Below are positions 32,454 through 41,688 of a stretch of DNA of 64,000 nucleotides, in pieces. Made by a program: the position numbers and the translations under genes. The notes beneath the pieces are model-generated. The model did not search any database, was not told the DNA's origin, and saw nothing but the letters and a program-made list of their open reading frames with translations. The first letter of the stretch is position 1. Each line of letters begins with the position of its first letter. Source of the DNA: CAWBJO01 sp963789175 (GTDB lineage Bacteria; Pseudomonadota; Alphaproteobacteria; Rhizobiales; Aestuariivirgaceae); contig CAWBJO010000007.1 of assembly GCA_963789175.1 (NCBI GenBank), forward strand, positions 682,001 to 746,000. Direction: 5' to 3'.

Positions 32454-33448
32454 CGATCACCCTCACCTACCTTAACGGCGAGCACATTGCGCGCCTTGCG
32501 CTCGGCGACGACGAAATACTCGCCGCCGTCGAGCGTGGCCTGCGCGCTCAGGGAGAACGCCGGACCGTCATCGAGCCGCGCGTCCACCTGACGCCGGATC
32601 CTGCGTTCCACGGCCACTTCAACGTGCTGAGGGGCTATGTCGGGCCGCTCGACCTCGCCGGGGTCAAGATCGTCGGCGATTACGTCGACAACTACAAGGT
32701 CGGCCTGCCATCCGAGATGGCTCTGCTCAATCTGTTCGACCCCCGCACCGGCATGCCGCGCGCCATCCTCGATGCGACCGCCATCACCGACATGCGCACC
32801 GGCGCCCTGACCGCTCTCGGTGCCAGGCATCTCGCCCGCCGCGATGCGAAAGTCCTCGGCCATGTCGGCGCGCGCGGCACTTCATACTGGAACGTGCGAC
32901 TGCTCGACCGCCTTTTCGATTTCACCGAGATCCGCGTGCACTCGCGCCGGCCGGAGAGCCGCGCCGCTTTTGCCGAGAAGCTGTCGCGCGATCTCGGCAA
33001 GACTATCGTCGTTGCCGACGACTGGCGGTCCTGCCTCGAAGGCGCCGACATCATGGTCGAAGCCTCCCGCCTCGACAGCCGCGCCGAGTTGCTCAAGGCC
33101 GCTTGGATGCGGCCCGGCTGTCTCCTTGTGCCCTATGGAACGGTGAGTGCGCTCGAGCTTTCCATTGCCGATGCGGTCGACAAGCTCGTCGTCGACGATG
33201 TCGGGCAGTTCCGCGCCGGCAGCTTCGGGGCGCTGCGTCCGCATATCGATGCCGGCCTTTTCACCGAGAACGACATCCACGCCGAGCTCGCCGACATCGT
33301 CGTCGGCGCCAGGCCGGGGCGCGAGAGCGACTCGGAGCGTATCCTCTTCTGGCACCGCGGATTGTCCCTGTCCGACATCGCGCTGGCCGACGCCATGCTG
33401 AAGAAGGCCGCATCGCTCGGCATCGGCGAAACCCTCGACTATCGCTGA
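32450..33448 (+). CDS. Ornithine cyclodeaminase / mu-crystallin family protein
   Basis: The 332-residue protein has the family core (GDYVDNYKVGLPSEMALLNLFD and DATAITDMRTGALTA). Members use NAD(P) in ornithine cyclodeamination or ketimine/imino acid reduction. The nucleotide-binding loop, usually GTGAQA, reads GARGTS (Gly140-Ser145), replacing the second Gly and the Gln, so cofactor use or reaction may differ. It is coupled to cysNC by ATGA, an unexpected partner, and its 3' end overlaps the convergent hutH2 by 10 bp. Confidence 0.78.
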   Translation: MTITLTYLNGEHIARLALGDDEILAAVERGLRAQGERRTVIEPRVHLTPDPAFHGHFNVLRGYVGPLDLAGVKIVGDYVDNYKVGLPSEMALLNLFDPRTGMPRAILDATAITDMRTGALTALGARHLARRDAKVLGHVGARGTSYWNVRLLDRLFDFTEIRVHSRRPESRAAFAEKLSRDLGKTIVVADDWRSCLEGADIMVEASRLDSRAELLKAAWMRPGCLLVPYGTVSALELSIADAVDKLVVDDVGQFRAGSFGALRPHIDAGLFTENDIHAELADIVVGARPGRESDSERILFWHRGLSLSDIALADAMLKKAASLGIGETLDYR

Positions 33449-34956
33449 AGGCCCGCTTGCATGGCGAGGTCGCCTGACCGGGCGAGCGTCGCGGCGATCC
33501 GTTCGACCTCGGCGCCGAGCGGGCGATCATCGGCAATGAACGGCGACAGGGCGCGGACGGCCCGATGCGCCACGACGAGGCGGGGCGCGATCCGCGCGGG
33601 TTTCGCGAGATCGATCGCCTGGGCGCCGGCGACGAGCTCGAGCGCGATGAGAAGCTCGTAGGATTGCAGGAGGGCTGCGAGCTTCGCGACCGCGAGCGGA
33701 GCCAGCGTCAGCGCGTCCTCCTGTCCGTCGGCATTGTGGCTGGGCAGCACCGGCACAGGGGTGGACTGGTGGATGATCTCCGCCCTGAGCGCCTCCGCCG
33801 GCTTCATGAGTGGACCGAAACCGGCCCGCTCCGCCGCATCGGACGAAAGCAGCGGCGGCAGGCCCGAGAACGCCGGGCTGAGCAGGCGGGCAATGCGCGA
33901 CACGCCGTCGGTCGCCGCCCAGGCGAGCGATCGCGACAGGCCGTCCGCCGTTGCTGCCAGCTGCGGCAGATGGAAGTTTCCCGTCGTCAGGATCTTGCCG
34001 GCTTCCGGAAGCACGGCGGGATTCTCGGACGCGGCGTTGATCTCGACGGCGACGGCATCGGCGAATTGCGCAAGCTGCGCATAGGCCGCCCCGAAGACCT
34101 GCGCCATGCACCGGAACGACAATGGATCCTGCAGGCGCCGCGCGTTTCCCTCCTCGAGCAGCAGTCCGCCCTCCAGCAGATGGCGCAGGTCGGCGCCGGC
34201 CTCGACCACGCCGGCCTGCGGCCTGAGTGCGAGGATGTCGTCCCTGAACGGGCTGGCATTGCCGCGGAATCCTTCGAAGGCGAGCGCCGCCGCGACGACG
34301 TGCGTCTTGAGCAGCCGTTGCGCCTGTCCCGCGGCGAGCGCCGCCTGGCCAACGGAGAATGCGGTGTTGTTGCACAGGATGTGGCCGTCGCGCGGCTGGA
34401 GCCTGTAGGGTTCGAGGCCGCAGGCTGCAAGCGCCTCCTTCGCCCCGACGCGTTCACCATTTTGAAAGGCCTCGCCCTCGCCGGCGATACTCGCTGCAAG
34501 GGCAGCCATGGCGACGAGATCGGCCGCCCCGATGGACGCCTGCCGCGGCATGACGGGATGGAACCGGGCATTGAGGGCGCGGGCAAGGAAGTGCGCTAGC
34601 CCCTCGCTCTGCCCGGTCGCGCCCGACAGCATGGTGTTGAGGCGTACCGCCATGACGGCGCGGACCGAGTATTCGGCAAGCGGCTCGCCGACGCCCTGCG
34701 CGCGGCCGCGCACCATCCGCATCGAGAAATCCTGAAGCGCCGCCTCCGGCAGCATTTCGGTCACTCGCACGCCGAGGCCGGTCGTGAGGCCGTAGGCGGG
34801 CAGCTTGTTCTTGAGATAGGTCTCGACGACGGCGCGGCTCTTTTGCAGGCGCAGCGCCGTGCCGGGATCGATCGCCACGGACGCTCCCTCGATCGCGATC
34901 GCTTCGATCTCGGCGATCGTAAGGTCCTTGCCCGTGAGGCGAACGGTATCCGCCAT
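33439..34956 (-). CDS. HAL/PAL-family protein lacking the MIO triad (HutH paralogue)
   Basis: The 505-residue protein is colinear with HutH, but the Ala-Ser-Gly triad that cyclises to the MIO cofactor is absent: SIGAADLVAM (residues 141-150) stands where HutH has SVGASGDLAPL. The nucleotide sequence (ATC GGG GCG GCC GAT CTC) confirms there is no Ser and one residue fewer. The active-site Tyr in YGLTTG and the NNTAFSVG and QDPLSFRC regions remain. It follows hutH by 2 bp. It may be a non-lyase partner or regulator of HutH, or an enzyme with new chemistry. Retention of full length argues against simple decay. Confidence 0.8.
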   Translation of the reverse strand: MADTVRLTGKDLTIAEIEAIAIEGASVAIDPGTALRLQKSRAVVETYLKNKLPAYGLTTGLGVRVTEMLPEAALQDFSMRMVRGRAQGVGEPLAEYSVRAVMAVRLNTMLSGATGQSEGLAHFLARALNARFHPVMPRQASIGAADLVAMAALAASIAGEGEAFQNGERVGAKEALAACGLEPYRLQPRDGHILCNNTAFSVGQAALAAGQAQRLLKTHVVAAALAFEGFRGNASPFRDDILALRPQAGVVEAGADLRHLLEGGLLLEEGNARRLQDPLSFRCMAQVFGAAYAQLAQFADAVAVEINAASENPAVLPEAGKILTTGNFHLPQLAATADGLSRSLAWAATDGVSRIARLLSPAFSGLPPLLSSDAAERAGFGPLMKPAEALRAEIIHQSTPVPVLPSHNADGQEDALTLAPLAVAKLAALLQSYELLIALELVAGAQAIDLAKPARIAPRLVVAHRAVRALSPFIADDRPLGAEVERIAATLARSGDLAMQAGLQR

Positions 34957-34958
34957 GG

Positions 34959-36497
34959 CTATCGCGACCTGCTCACCCCGATAAGGGGCCCGACCAGGTC
35001 GGCGAACCGCCGCCCGGTGATGAGCGCCGCTGCCGCGGCGATGTCGGCGCTGAACTCGCGGTCGACCGTGCGCCGCTCCACCACGGACCTTATGAGTCCG
35101 TGCGCCGTTTCGATGGCGGCGCTGCTGGTCAGCGGCCGGCGGAAGTCGATGCCGTCCGCCGCCGCGATGAGCTCGATGGCGACGATGTTGCGGGCATTGG
35201 CGTTCATGCGCCGGAGCCTCAGCGCGCCGTGCGTCGCCATGCTGACGTGATCTTCCTGGTTGGCCGAGGTGGGCAGGCTGTCGACGCTCGCCGGATGCGC
35301 CAGCATCTTGTTCTCGGCCGTCAGGGCCGCTGCCGTCACATGGGCGATCATGTAGCCCGAGTTCAGCCCCGGTTCGGTCGCCAGGAACGGTGGCAGGCCG
35401 CTGATCGAGGCATCGGTCAGTGCGGCGATCCGCCGTTCGCTGATCGATCCGATCTCGGCGATGGCGAGCGCCATCGCGTCCGCCGTGAAGGCGACCGGCT
35501 CGGCGTGAAAATTGCCTCCCGACAGGACGACTTCGTCCGCACCGAACACCAGCGGGTTGTCGGTCACGCTGTTCGCTTCCACTGTCAGCGTGCGTTCGGC
35601 ATGCCCGAAGAGGTCGAGTGCGGCACCCATCACCTGCGGCTGGCAGCGGAAGGAATAGGGATCCTGGACCTTCTCGTCGTCGGTCAGGTGCGAGGCGCGA
35701 ATGGCGCTTCCTTCCAGAAGCCGTCTATAGATCGCCGCCACCGCCACCTGGCCGGGATGCGGCCTGAGCGCATGGATGCGAGGATCGAACGGCGTGTCGC
35801 TGCCCTTGACCGCGTCGACCGACATGGCCCCCGCAAGGATGGCCGCCTGCATGACCGCCTCGGCCTCGAGCAGCGCATGCAGCGCGATGGCGGTCGACAC
35901 CTGCGTGCCGTTGAGCAGGGAGAGGCCTTCCTTGGGACCGAGCGAGACGGGCTTCAGTCCGGCGGCCTTCAATGCGGCGCCGCCGGCCATGCGTTGCCCC
36001 TTGGCCGCAGCCTCGCCCTCGCCGATGATCACGAGCGACAGGTGGGCGAGCGGCGCCAGGTCGCCCGATGCCCCGACCGAGCCTTGCGACGGGATGACCG
36101 GAAGGACGTCGGCGTTGATGAGGTCGGCGAGCAGCGCAACCGTCTCCGGGCTCGTGCCGGAATGGCCGCGGGCGAGCGTGGCGAGCTTCAGCACCATGAT
36201 CAGCCGGACGGTCGCCGCCTCGAGCGGCTCGCCGGTTCCGGCGGCATGCGAGCGCACCAGATTGACCTGCAGCCGGCTCAGGTCGTCGCGCGCGATGCGA
36301 GCCGCTGCGAGCCGCCCGAATCCGGTGTTGACGCCGTAGATGGCGTTGCCGCCGTCGAGCAGCCGCTGGACGGCCGCATGCGACTCCTTGACCGCCGTCT
36401 TCGCCTTTGCGTCGAGAGTGACCCGGCATGGGCCCGAGAGAGCGCGCGCGACGTCGTCGAGGCCGAGATCGCCCGCGCCGATGGTGATCGTCTCCAT
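34959..36497 (-). CDS. hutH: Histidine ammonia-lyase
   Basis: The 512-residue enzyme has an intact MIO triad Ala143-Ser144-Gly145 in SVGASGDLAPLAH, the active-site Tyr in YGVNTGFG, and the QDPYSFRCQPQVMG stretch. It deaminates histidine to trans-urocanate, the first step of the hut pathway. It lies 9 bp after hutF and 2 bp before the MIO-less paralogue, all in one operon. Confidence 0.95.
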   Translation of the reverse strand: METITIGAGDLGLDDVARALSGPCRVTLDAKAKTAVKESHAAVQRLLDGGNAIYGVNTGFGRLAAARIARDDLSRLQVNLVRSHAAGTGEPLEAATVRLIMVLKLATLARGHSGTSPETVALLADLINADVLPVIPSQGSVGASGDLAPLAHLSLVIIGEGEAAAKGQRMAGGAALKAAGLKPVSLGPKEGLSLLNGTQVSTAIALHALLEAEAVMQAAILAGAMSVDAVKGSDTPFDPRIHALRPHPGQVAVAAIYRRLLEGSAIRASHLTDDEKVQDPYSFRCQPQVMGAALDLFGHAERTLTVEANSVTDNPLVFGADEVVLSGGNFHAEPVAFTADAMALAIAEIGSISERRIAALTDASISGLPPFLATEPGLNSGYMIAHVTAAALTAENKMLAHPASVDSLPTSANQEDHVSMATHGALRLRRMNANARNIVAIELIAAADGIDFRRPLTSSAAIETAHGLIRSVVERRTVDREFSADIAAAAALITGRRFADLVGPLIGVSRSR

Positions 36498-36506
36498 GAC
36501 CTGCTC

Positions 36507-37883
36507 CTATGATTGCAGCCGGCTGAGCGCCGCCTTGAACCGTTTCGCGATCGCCGCCTCTTTCGCGTGTCGCCCGTCCTTCACGACCTGCCGACCGGCC
36601 ACGAACACGTCTTTGACGCAGGCATTGCCGCCCGAGAAGATCCAGCTGTCGACGATGCCGTCGCCCGTTCGACCCACGAGTGCCGGATGCTCGCCGTCGA
36701 GGACGACGACGTCGGCGCGGAATCCCGGCGCCAGACGGCCCATCTTCTGCGCGAGCGCCTGCGCCCCGCCGCTCAGCGCCGCATCGAGAAGCGACCGCCC
36801 GGTCGACGCCCCGGGCCTGTCGGCAAGGACGTTGCGGCCCCGATGGAGAAGGCGCTGCGAATATTCGAGCTGCCGCAGGTCCTCCGCAGGGCTGACCGAG
36901 ATGTGGCTGTCGGAACCGATGGCGATCACGCCTTTGGCGGCAAGATAGGCGCGGCCGTTGAAGATGCCGTCGCCGAGATTGGCTTCGGTCGTCGGGCACA
37001 GGCCGGCGGCCGCGCCGCTCGCTGCCAGCGCCTGCGTCTCCGCACTCGTCATGTGCGTCGCGTGAATGATGCACCAGCGCGGCGACAGCGCTTGGATCGA
37101 CGCCAGGAGCTCCACCGGCCGCTTGCCGATGAAGGCGAGGCAATCTTCGACCTCCTTGACCTGTTCGGCGACGTGGATGTGCACCGGCGCGCCCGGCCGC
37201 AGCGCATCGAGGCCGTCGACCGCGCCGGCCAGGAGATCGGGAGCCACTGCCCTGAGCGAGTGCGGCGCGATCCCGAGCTCGGCCAGCGGCCGGCTGCCGA
37301 TCTTCTTGTCGAGGTCCGCGGCGATACGCAGGAAGCCGTCGAGATCGTTGACGAACCGCCTCTGTCCGGCAGCGGCGGGCTGGGCCCCGAAACCGCCGTC
37401 GCGATAGAGAGCAGGAAGCATCGTGATGGCGATCCCCGCCTCCTCGGCGGCCGCCAGGCACCGCAACGACATTTCGGCCCGCGCGTCGTAGGGCCGCCCG
37501 TCGGGCGCATGGTGGAGATACTGGAATTCGCCGATCGCCGTGAAGCCGGCTTTCAGCGCCTCTACATAGAGCTGCGTCGCCGTCGCCTCGAGATCGTCGG
37601 GAGTCATCTTGAGCGCGAAGCCGTACATCGTCTCCCGCCACGTCCAGAAACTGTCCTCGCCAGGGCCCGCCTGCTCGGCAAGGCCGGCCATCGCGCGCTG
37701 GTGGGCGTGCGAGTGCACGTTCGCCACTCCCGGTATCGCGAAGCCGCCGATGCTTTCGGCTCCGGCGGCCGGACCGTGACCGATCTCGGTGATCGTGCCC
37801 GCTTCGTCGACGTGCACAAGCACGTCCCTGCGCCATCCGCTCGGCAGCAGGGCATCGGCAAAGTGCAGCTTGCGTCCCGTCAT
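36507..37883 (-). CDS. hutF: N-formimidoylglutamate deiminase
   Basis: The 458-residue amidohydrolase has metal ligands in NVHSHAHQRAM, then YLHHAPDG, HIHVAEQ and SDSHISVSP, the HutF pattern. It removes ammonia from N-formimidoyl-L-glutamate to give N-formyl-L-glutamate, the five-step route that then needs HutG, which is not in this window. It is the first gene of the leftward hut operon and diverges from hutI across only 37 bp containing the HutC-type operator. Confidence 0.92.
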   Translation of the reverse strand: MTGRKLHFADALLPSGWRRDVLVHVDEAGTITEIGHGPAAGAESIGGFAIPGVANVHSHAHQRAMAGLAEQAGPGEDSFWTWRETMYGFALKMTPDDLEATATQLYVEALKAGFTAIGEFQYLHHAPDGRPYDARAEMSLRCLAAAEEAGIAITMLPALYRDGGFGAQPAAAGQRRFVNDLDGFLRIAADLDKKIGSRPLAELGIAPHSLRAVAPDLLAGAVDGLDALRPGAPVHIHVAEQVKEVEDCLAFIGKRPVELLASIQALSPRWCIIHATHMTSAETQALAASGAAAGLCPTTEANLGDGIFNGRAYLAAKGVIAIGSDSHISVSPAEDLRQLEYSQRLLHRGRNVLADRPGASTGRSLLDAALSGGAQALAQKMGRLAPGFRADVVVLDGEHPALVGRTGDGIVDSWIFSGGNACVKDVFVAGRQVVKDGRHAKEAAIAKRFKAALSRLQS

Positions 37884-37897
37884 CGCGCCACTCTATA

Positions 37898-37909
37898 TTG
37901 TATATACAA
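37898..37909. promoter_or_regulatory. HutC-type operator in the hutF-hutI divergent promoter
   Basis: TTGTATATACAA is a perfect 12-bp palindrome matching the known HutC site (core TGTATATACA). It is centred in the 37-bp gap between the divergent hutF and hutI starts, so one bound HutC dimer could block both promoters. The TATATT/TATACA sequences inside and beside it probably double as -10 elements. Confidence 0.8.
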
Positions 37910-37920
37910 CCTCCTGCAAG

Positions 37921-39138
37921 ATGAGCTGCATGGCGGCATCGCCCTCCCTCCTGCTGCGCAACGCCCGCCTCGCCACCATGGCCGACGACGGGCCATACGG
38001 TCTGATCGACAACGGTGCCGTCTTGGTCGAAGCCGGCCGGATCGCCTGGGTCGGACCGAATCGGAAGGCGCCTCCCGCCCGCCGCGTTATCGACGTCGAG
38101 CGGCGCGTCGTCACTCCGGGGCTCATCGACTGCCATACCCATCTCGTCTTCGGCGGCAGCCGCGCCGACGAGTTCGAGATGCGCCTCAAGGGCGCCACCT
38201 ATGCCGAGATCGCCAAGGCCGGCGGCGGCATTCTTTCGACCGTCCGAGCGACCCGCGCCGCCTCGCCCAAGCGGCTCTTCGACGCCGCCGCGCCGCGATT
38301 GCGGCGCCTGCTCGCCGAAGGTGTGACGACCGTCGAGATCAAGTCCGGATATGGTCTCGACGTCGCCACCGAGCGCAAGATGCTCGCCGTGGCCAGGCGG
38401 CTGGGCAGCGCCTGCGGCGTCGACGTCGTCACTACTTTTCTGGGCGCCCATGCCATTCCCCCCGAATATCGCGACGATCGCCGCGCCTATGTGAATCTCG
38501 TCTGCGAGCAAGCGATGCCGGCCATTGCGCGCGCCCGCCTGGCCGATGCCGTCGATGCCTTCTGCGAGACCATCGCTTTCACGCCCGAGGAGACCGAGCA
38601 GGTGTTCACGGCGGCGGCGGCGCTGGGCCTGCGCGTCAAGCTCCATGCCGAGCAGCTTTCGAACCTGGGCGGCGCCAAGCTCGCGGCCCGCTACGGCGCG
38701 CTGTCCTGCGACCATCTCGAATACCTCGACGAGGACGGTGTCCGGGCGATGGCGGCCGCGGGATCGGTCGCCGTCCTCCTTCCCGGCGCTTTCTACTATC
38801 TGAAAGAGCGCCAGCTTCCGCCCGTGGAGGCCCTTCGCCGGCATCGCGTGCCGATCGCGGTCGCGACCGACCTCAACCCGGGAAGCTCTCCCGTCCATTC
38901 CCTTCTGGCGGCCATGAACATGGCCTGCGTCCTTTTCGGTTTGACGGCCGAGGAAGCTCTCCGGGGCGTGACCCACCATGCGGCGCAGGCGCTCGGGCTT
39001 GCCGACCGCGGGCGGATCGTCGCCGGCGCCAGGGCCGACCTCGTCGTATGGAACGTCGCGGCGCCCGGCCATCTCGCATACCCCTTGGGCGACAATCCCT
39101 GTCACCGCATCGTGCGCGGCGGGCGGCTCGTGCCATGA
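37921..39138 (+). CDS. hutI: Imidazolonepropionase
   Basis: The 405-residue metal-dependent amidohydrolase carries DCHTHLVFGGSRADEF and KLHAEQLSNLGG and ends in ATDLNPGSSPVHS. It hydrolyses 4-imidazolone-5-propionate to N-formimidoylglutamate. The ATG at 37921 is chosen; the Met three codons on is an alternative. It is coupled to hutC by ATGA. Confidence 0.93.
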   Translation: MSCMAASPSLLLRNARLATMADDGPYGLIDNGAVLVEAGRIAWVGPNRKAPPARRVIDVERRVVTPGLIDCHTHLVFGGSRADEFEMRLKGATYAEIAKAGGGILSTVRATRAASPKRLFDAAAPRLRRLLAEGVTTVEIKSGYGLDVATERKMLAVARRLGSACGVDVVTTFLGAHAIPPEYRDDRRAYVNLVCEQAMPAIARARLADAVDAFCETIAFTPEETEQVFTAAAALGLRVKLHAEQLSNLGGAKLAARYGALSCDHLEYLDEDGVRAMAAAGSVAVLLPGAFYYLKERQLPPVEALRRHRVPIAVATDLNPGSSPVHSLLAAMNMACVLFGLTAEEALRGVTHHAAQALGLADRGRIVAGARADLVVWNVAAPGHLAYPLGDNPCHRIVRGGRLVP

Positions 39139-39920
39139 CCAGGAACGCCGTGAAGGCAAGGCCGGCCGAGCCTCTCTATCAGCAGATCAAGAGCCACGTG
39201 ACTTCGGCCATCGACGCTGGTCGCTGGCCGCCGGGGAGCCGCGTGCCGTCCGAGAACGAGCTCGTATCGCGCTTCGGCATTTCGCGCATGACCGCCAACC
39301 GCGCCTTGCGCGAGCTCATGCAGGCCGGATATCTGGAGCGCCGGCCCGGCATCGGCACCTTCGTGTCGGACGCGCCGCGCCAGACGAGCCTGCTCGAGCT
39401 CCGCAACATCGCCGAGGAGATCGTGGCGCGCGGCCACTGCCACGCCTCGCGCCTCGTCGCGCTGCGGAAGGTCAGGGCCGACCGCCGGCTCGCATCGGCA
39501 TTCGATGCGCGGCCCGGTGCGCCGCTCTACTTTCTTTCGCTGGTGCACATGGAGGATGGGACGCCCGTCCAGCTCGAGGAGCGGCATGTCAATCCCGCCG
39601 CCGCCCCGCGTTTTCTCGATCAGGATTTCACCGCCTTGACGCCGACCGCCTATCTTCTCTCGGTGTCCGATGTCGACGAGCTTGAGCACGCCGTGCGCGC
39701 GGTGCTTCCGTCTCCGGCGACGCGCCGGCTCCTGAAGGTGCCGCCGCATGTCCCTTGCATCGAGCTGCATCGGCGCAGTTGGCGCCGCGGCATCGTCGTG
39801 ACCGACGCGGTGCTGACCTACCCCGCGGATCGATATGAGCTGAGGAGCCGCTACCGGACGACGCCCGGCGGCCGGCTGGTCGCCCCTGCGTCCTTGAACG
39901 AGAACGGGAAGACGCCATGA
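39135..39920 (+). CDS. hutC: Histidine utilisation repressor
   Basis: The 261-residue GntR-family regulator of the HutC subfamily has an N-terminal winged helix (PLYQQIKSHVTSAIDAGRW, then PSENELVSRFGISRMTANRALREL) and a C-terminal UTRA ligand domain (from ~residue 95, with QLEERHVNP). HutC is released from DNA by urocanate. It sits between hutI and hutU with ATGA overlaps at both ends, so it is autoregulated through the operator at 37898-37909. Confidence 0.93.
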   Translation: MTRNAVKARPAEPLYQQIKSHVTSAIDAGRWPPGSRVPSENELVSRFGISRMTANRALRELMQAGYLERRPGIGTFVSDAPRQTSLLELRNIAEEIVARGHCHASRLVALRKVRADRRLASAFDARPGAPLYFLSLVHMEDGTPVQLEERHVNPAAAPRFLDQDFTALTPTAYLLSVSDVDELEHAVRAVLPSPATRRLLKVPPHVPCIELHRRSWRRGIVVTDAVLTYPADRYELRSRYRTTPGGRLVAPASLNENGKTP

Positions 39921-41602
39921 ACGAGACCCTTCGCCGCGACAACACCCGCCGCATCAAGGCGCCGACCGGCACGCAGCGGACCGCGAAGTCGTGGCTGACC
40001 GAAGCGCCGCTTCGCATGCTCATGAACAACCTCGATGCCGGGGTCGCAGAGCGGCCCGAGGAGCTCGTCGTCTACGGCGGAATCGGCCGCGCGGCGCGCG
40101 ACTGGAACGCCTTCGACCGCATCGTTGCCGGCCTCCGCAGCCTGGAGGACGACGAAACCCTGCTCGTCCAGTCGGGCAAGCCGGTCGGTATCTTCCGCAC
40201 CCATGCCGATGCGCCGCGCGTCCTCATCGCCAATTCGAATCTCGTGCCCGCCTGGGCGAACTGGGACGTGTTCAACGCCCTCGATCGCAAGGGATTGATG
40301 ATGTACGGCCAGATGACGGCCGGCTCATGGATCTACATCGGCACCCAGGGCATCGTGCAGGGCACCTACGAGACGTTCGTCGAAGTCGGACGGCGCCACT
40401 TCGGCGGCGATCTGCGCGGGCGCTGGATCCTCACCGCCGGACTGGGCGGCATGGGCGGCGCCCAGCCACTCGCCGCGACGATGGCCGGCGCATCGCTGAT
40501 CGCCATCGAATGCCAGCCGTCACGCATCGAGATGCGCCTCAAGACGCGCTATCTCGACGCCCGGGCGGCGAACTTCGACGAGGCCTTGAAGATGGTCGAG
40601 GCATCGCACCGGGCCGGAAACCCCATCTCGGTCGGCGTTCTCGGCAACGCCGCCGAGATTGTGCCCGACCTCCTGGCGCGCGGCATCCGTCCCGACGTCC
40701 TCACCGACCAGACGTCCGCCCATGACCCGCTCAACGGCTACCTGCCCACCGGCTGGACGCTCGACATGTGGGAGGAACGGCGCCGCACCGACCCGAAGGC
40801 CGTTGTCGAGGCGGCCAAGCGCTCGATGCGAACCCATGTCGAGGCGATGATCGCTTTCCACAAGAGCGGCGTGCCGACCCTCGACTACGGCAACAACATC
40901 CGCCAGATGGCCTTCGACATGGGGCTGAAGGATGCCTTCGATTTTCCGGGCTTCGTCCCGGCCTACATCAGGCCCCTCTTCTGTCGCGGCATCGGCCCCT
41001 TCCGCTGGGCGGCGCTGTCCGGCGATCCGGAGGACATCTATCGCACCGATGCCCGGGTGAAGGAGCTGATCCCCGACGATCCCCACCTTCACAACTGGCT
41101 CGACATGGCGCGCCGGCGCATCAGCTTCCAGGGCCTGCCGGCCCGCATCTGCTGGGTGGGACTGGGGCAGCGCCACCGCCTCGGCCTGGCCTTCAACGCG
41201 ATGGTGCGCGACGGCACTGTCAAGGCTCCCATCGTCATCGGCCGCGATCACCTCGATTCGGGCTCCGTCGCCTCTCCCAACCGCGAGACCGAAGCGATGC
41301 GCGACGGCTCGGATGCCGTGTCGGACTGGCCTCTGCTGAACGCCCTTCTGAACACCGCCTCGGGAGCCACCTGGGTGTCCATCCATCACGGCGGCGGCGT
41401 CGGCATGGGATATTCGCAGCACGCCGGCATGGTCGTCGTGTGCGACGGCAGCGAGGCGGCCGACCGGCGGCTGGAGCGCGTTTTGTGGAACGATCCGGCG
41501 AGCGGCGTCATGCGCCATGCCGATGCGGGCTACGAGGAAGCGATCGAGTGCGCCAGGACCATGGGCCTTCGCTTGCCGGGCCTGACCGACCAGCCGCCGT
41601 GA
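39917..41602 (+). CDS. hutU: Urocanate hydratase
   Basis: The 561-residue length and sequence are typical (PTGTQRTAKSWLTEAPLRML at the start, QGLPARICWVGLGQR and HHGGGVGMGYSQHAG near the end). The enzyme uses tightly bound NAD+ as an electrophile to convert urocanate to imidazolonepropionate. It is the last gene of the hutICU operon. Confidence 0.95.
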   Translation: MNETLRRDNTRRIKAPTGTQRTAKSWLTEAPLRMLMNNLDAGVAERPEELVVYGGIGRAARDWNAFDRIVAGLRSLEDDETLLVQSGKPVGIFRTHADAPRVLIANSNLVPAWANWDVFNALDRKGLMMYGQMTAGSWIYIGTQGIVQGTYETFVEVGRRHFGGDLRGRWILTAGLGGMGGAQPLAATMAGASLIAIECQPSRIEMRLKTRYLDARAANFDEALKMVEASHRAGNPISVGVLGNAAEIVPDLLARGIRPDVLTDQTSAHDPLNGYLPTGWTLDMWEERRRTDPKAVVEAAKRSMRTHVEAMIAFHKSGVPTLDYGNNIRQMAFDMGLKDAFDFPGFVPAYIRPLFCRGIGPFRWAALSGDPEDIYRTDARVKELIPDDPHLHNWLDMARRRISFQGLPARICWVGLGQRHRLGLAFNAMVRDGTVKAPIVIGRDHLDSGSVASPNRETEAMRDGSDAVSDWPLLNALLNTASGATWVSIHHGGGVGMGYSQHAGMVVVCDGSEAADRRLERVLWNDPASGVMRHADAGYEEAIECARTMGLRLPGLTDQPP

Positions 41603-41688
41603 CCGCCCGGCGCCGTCGCATGCCATTGGTGTTCCGCATTTGATCCGCTAGAAATACTTTGCGGGCAGTCGAGAGGGGAATCGCGCAG

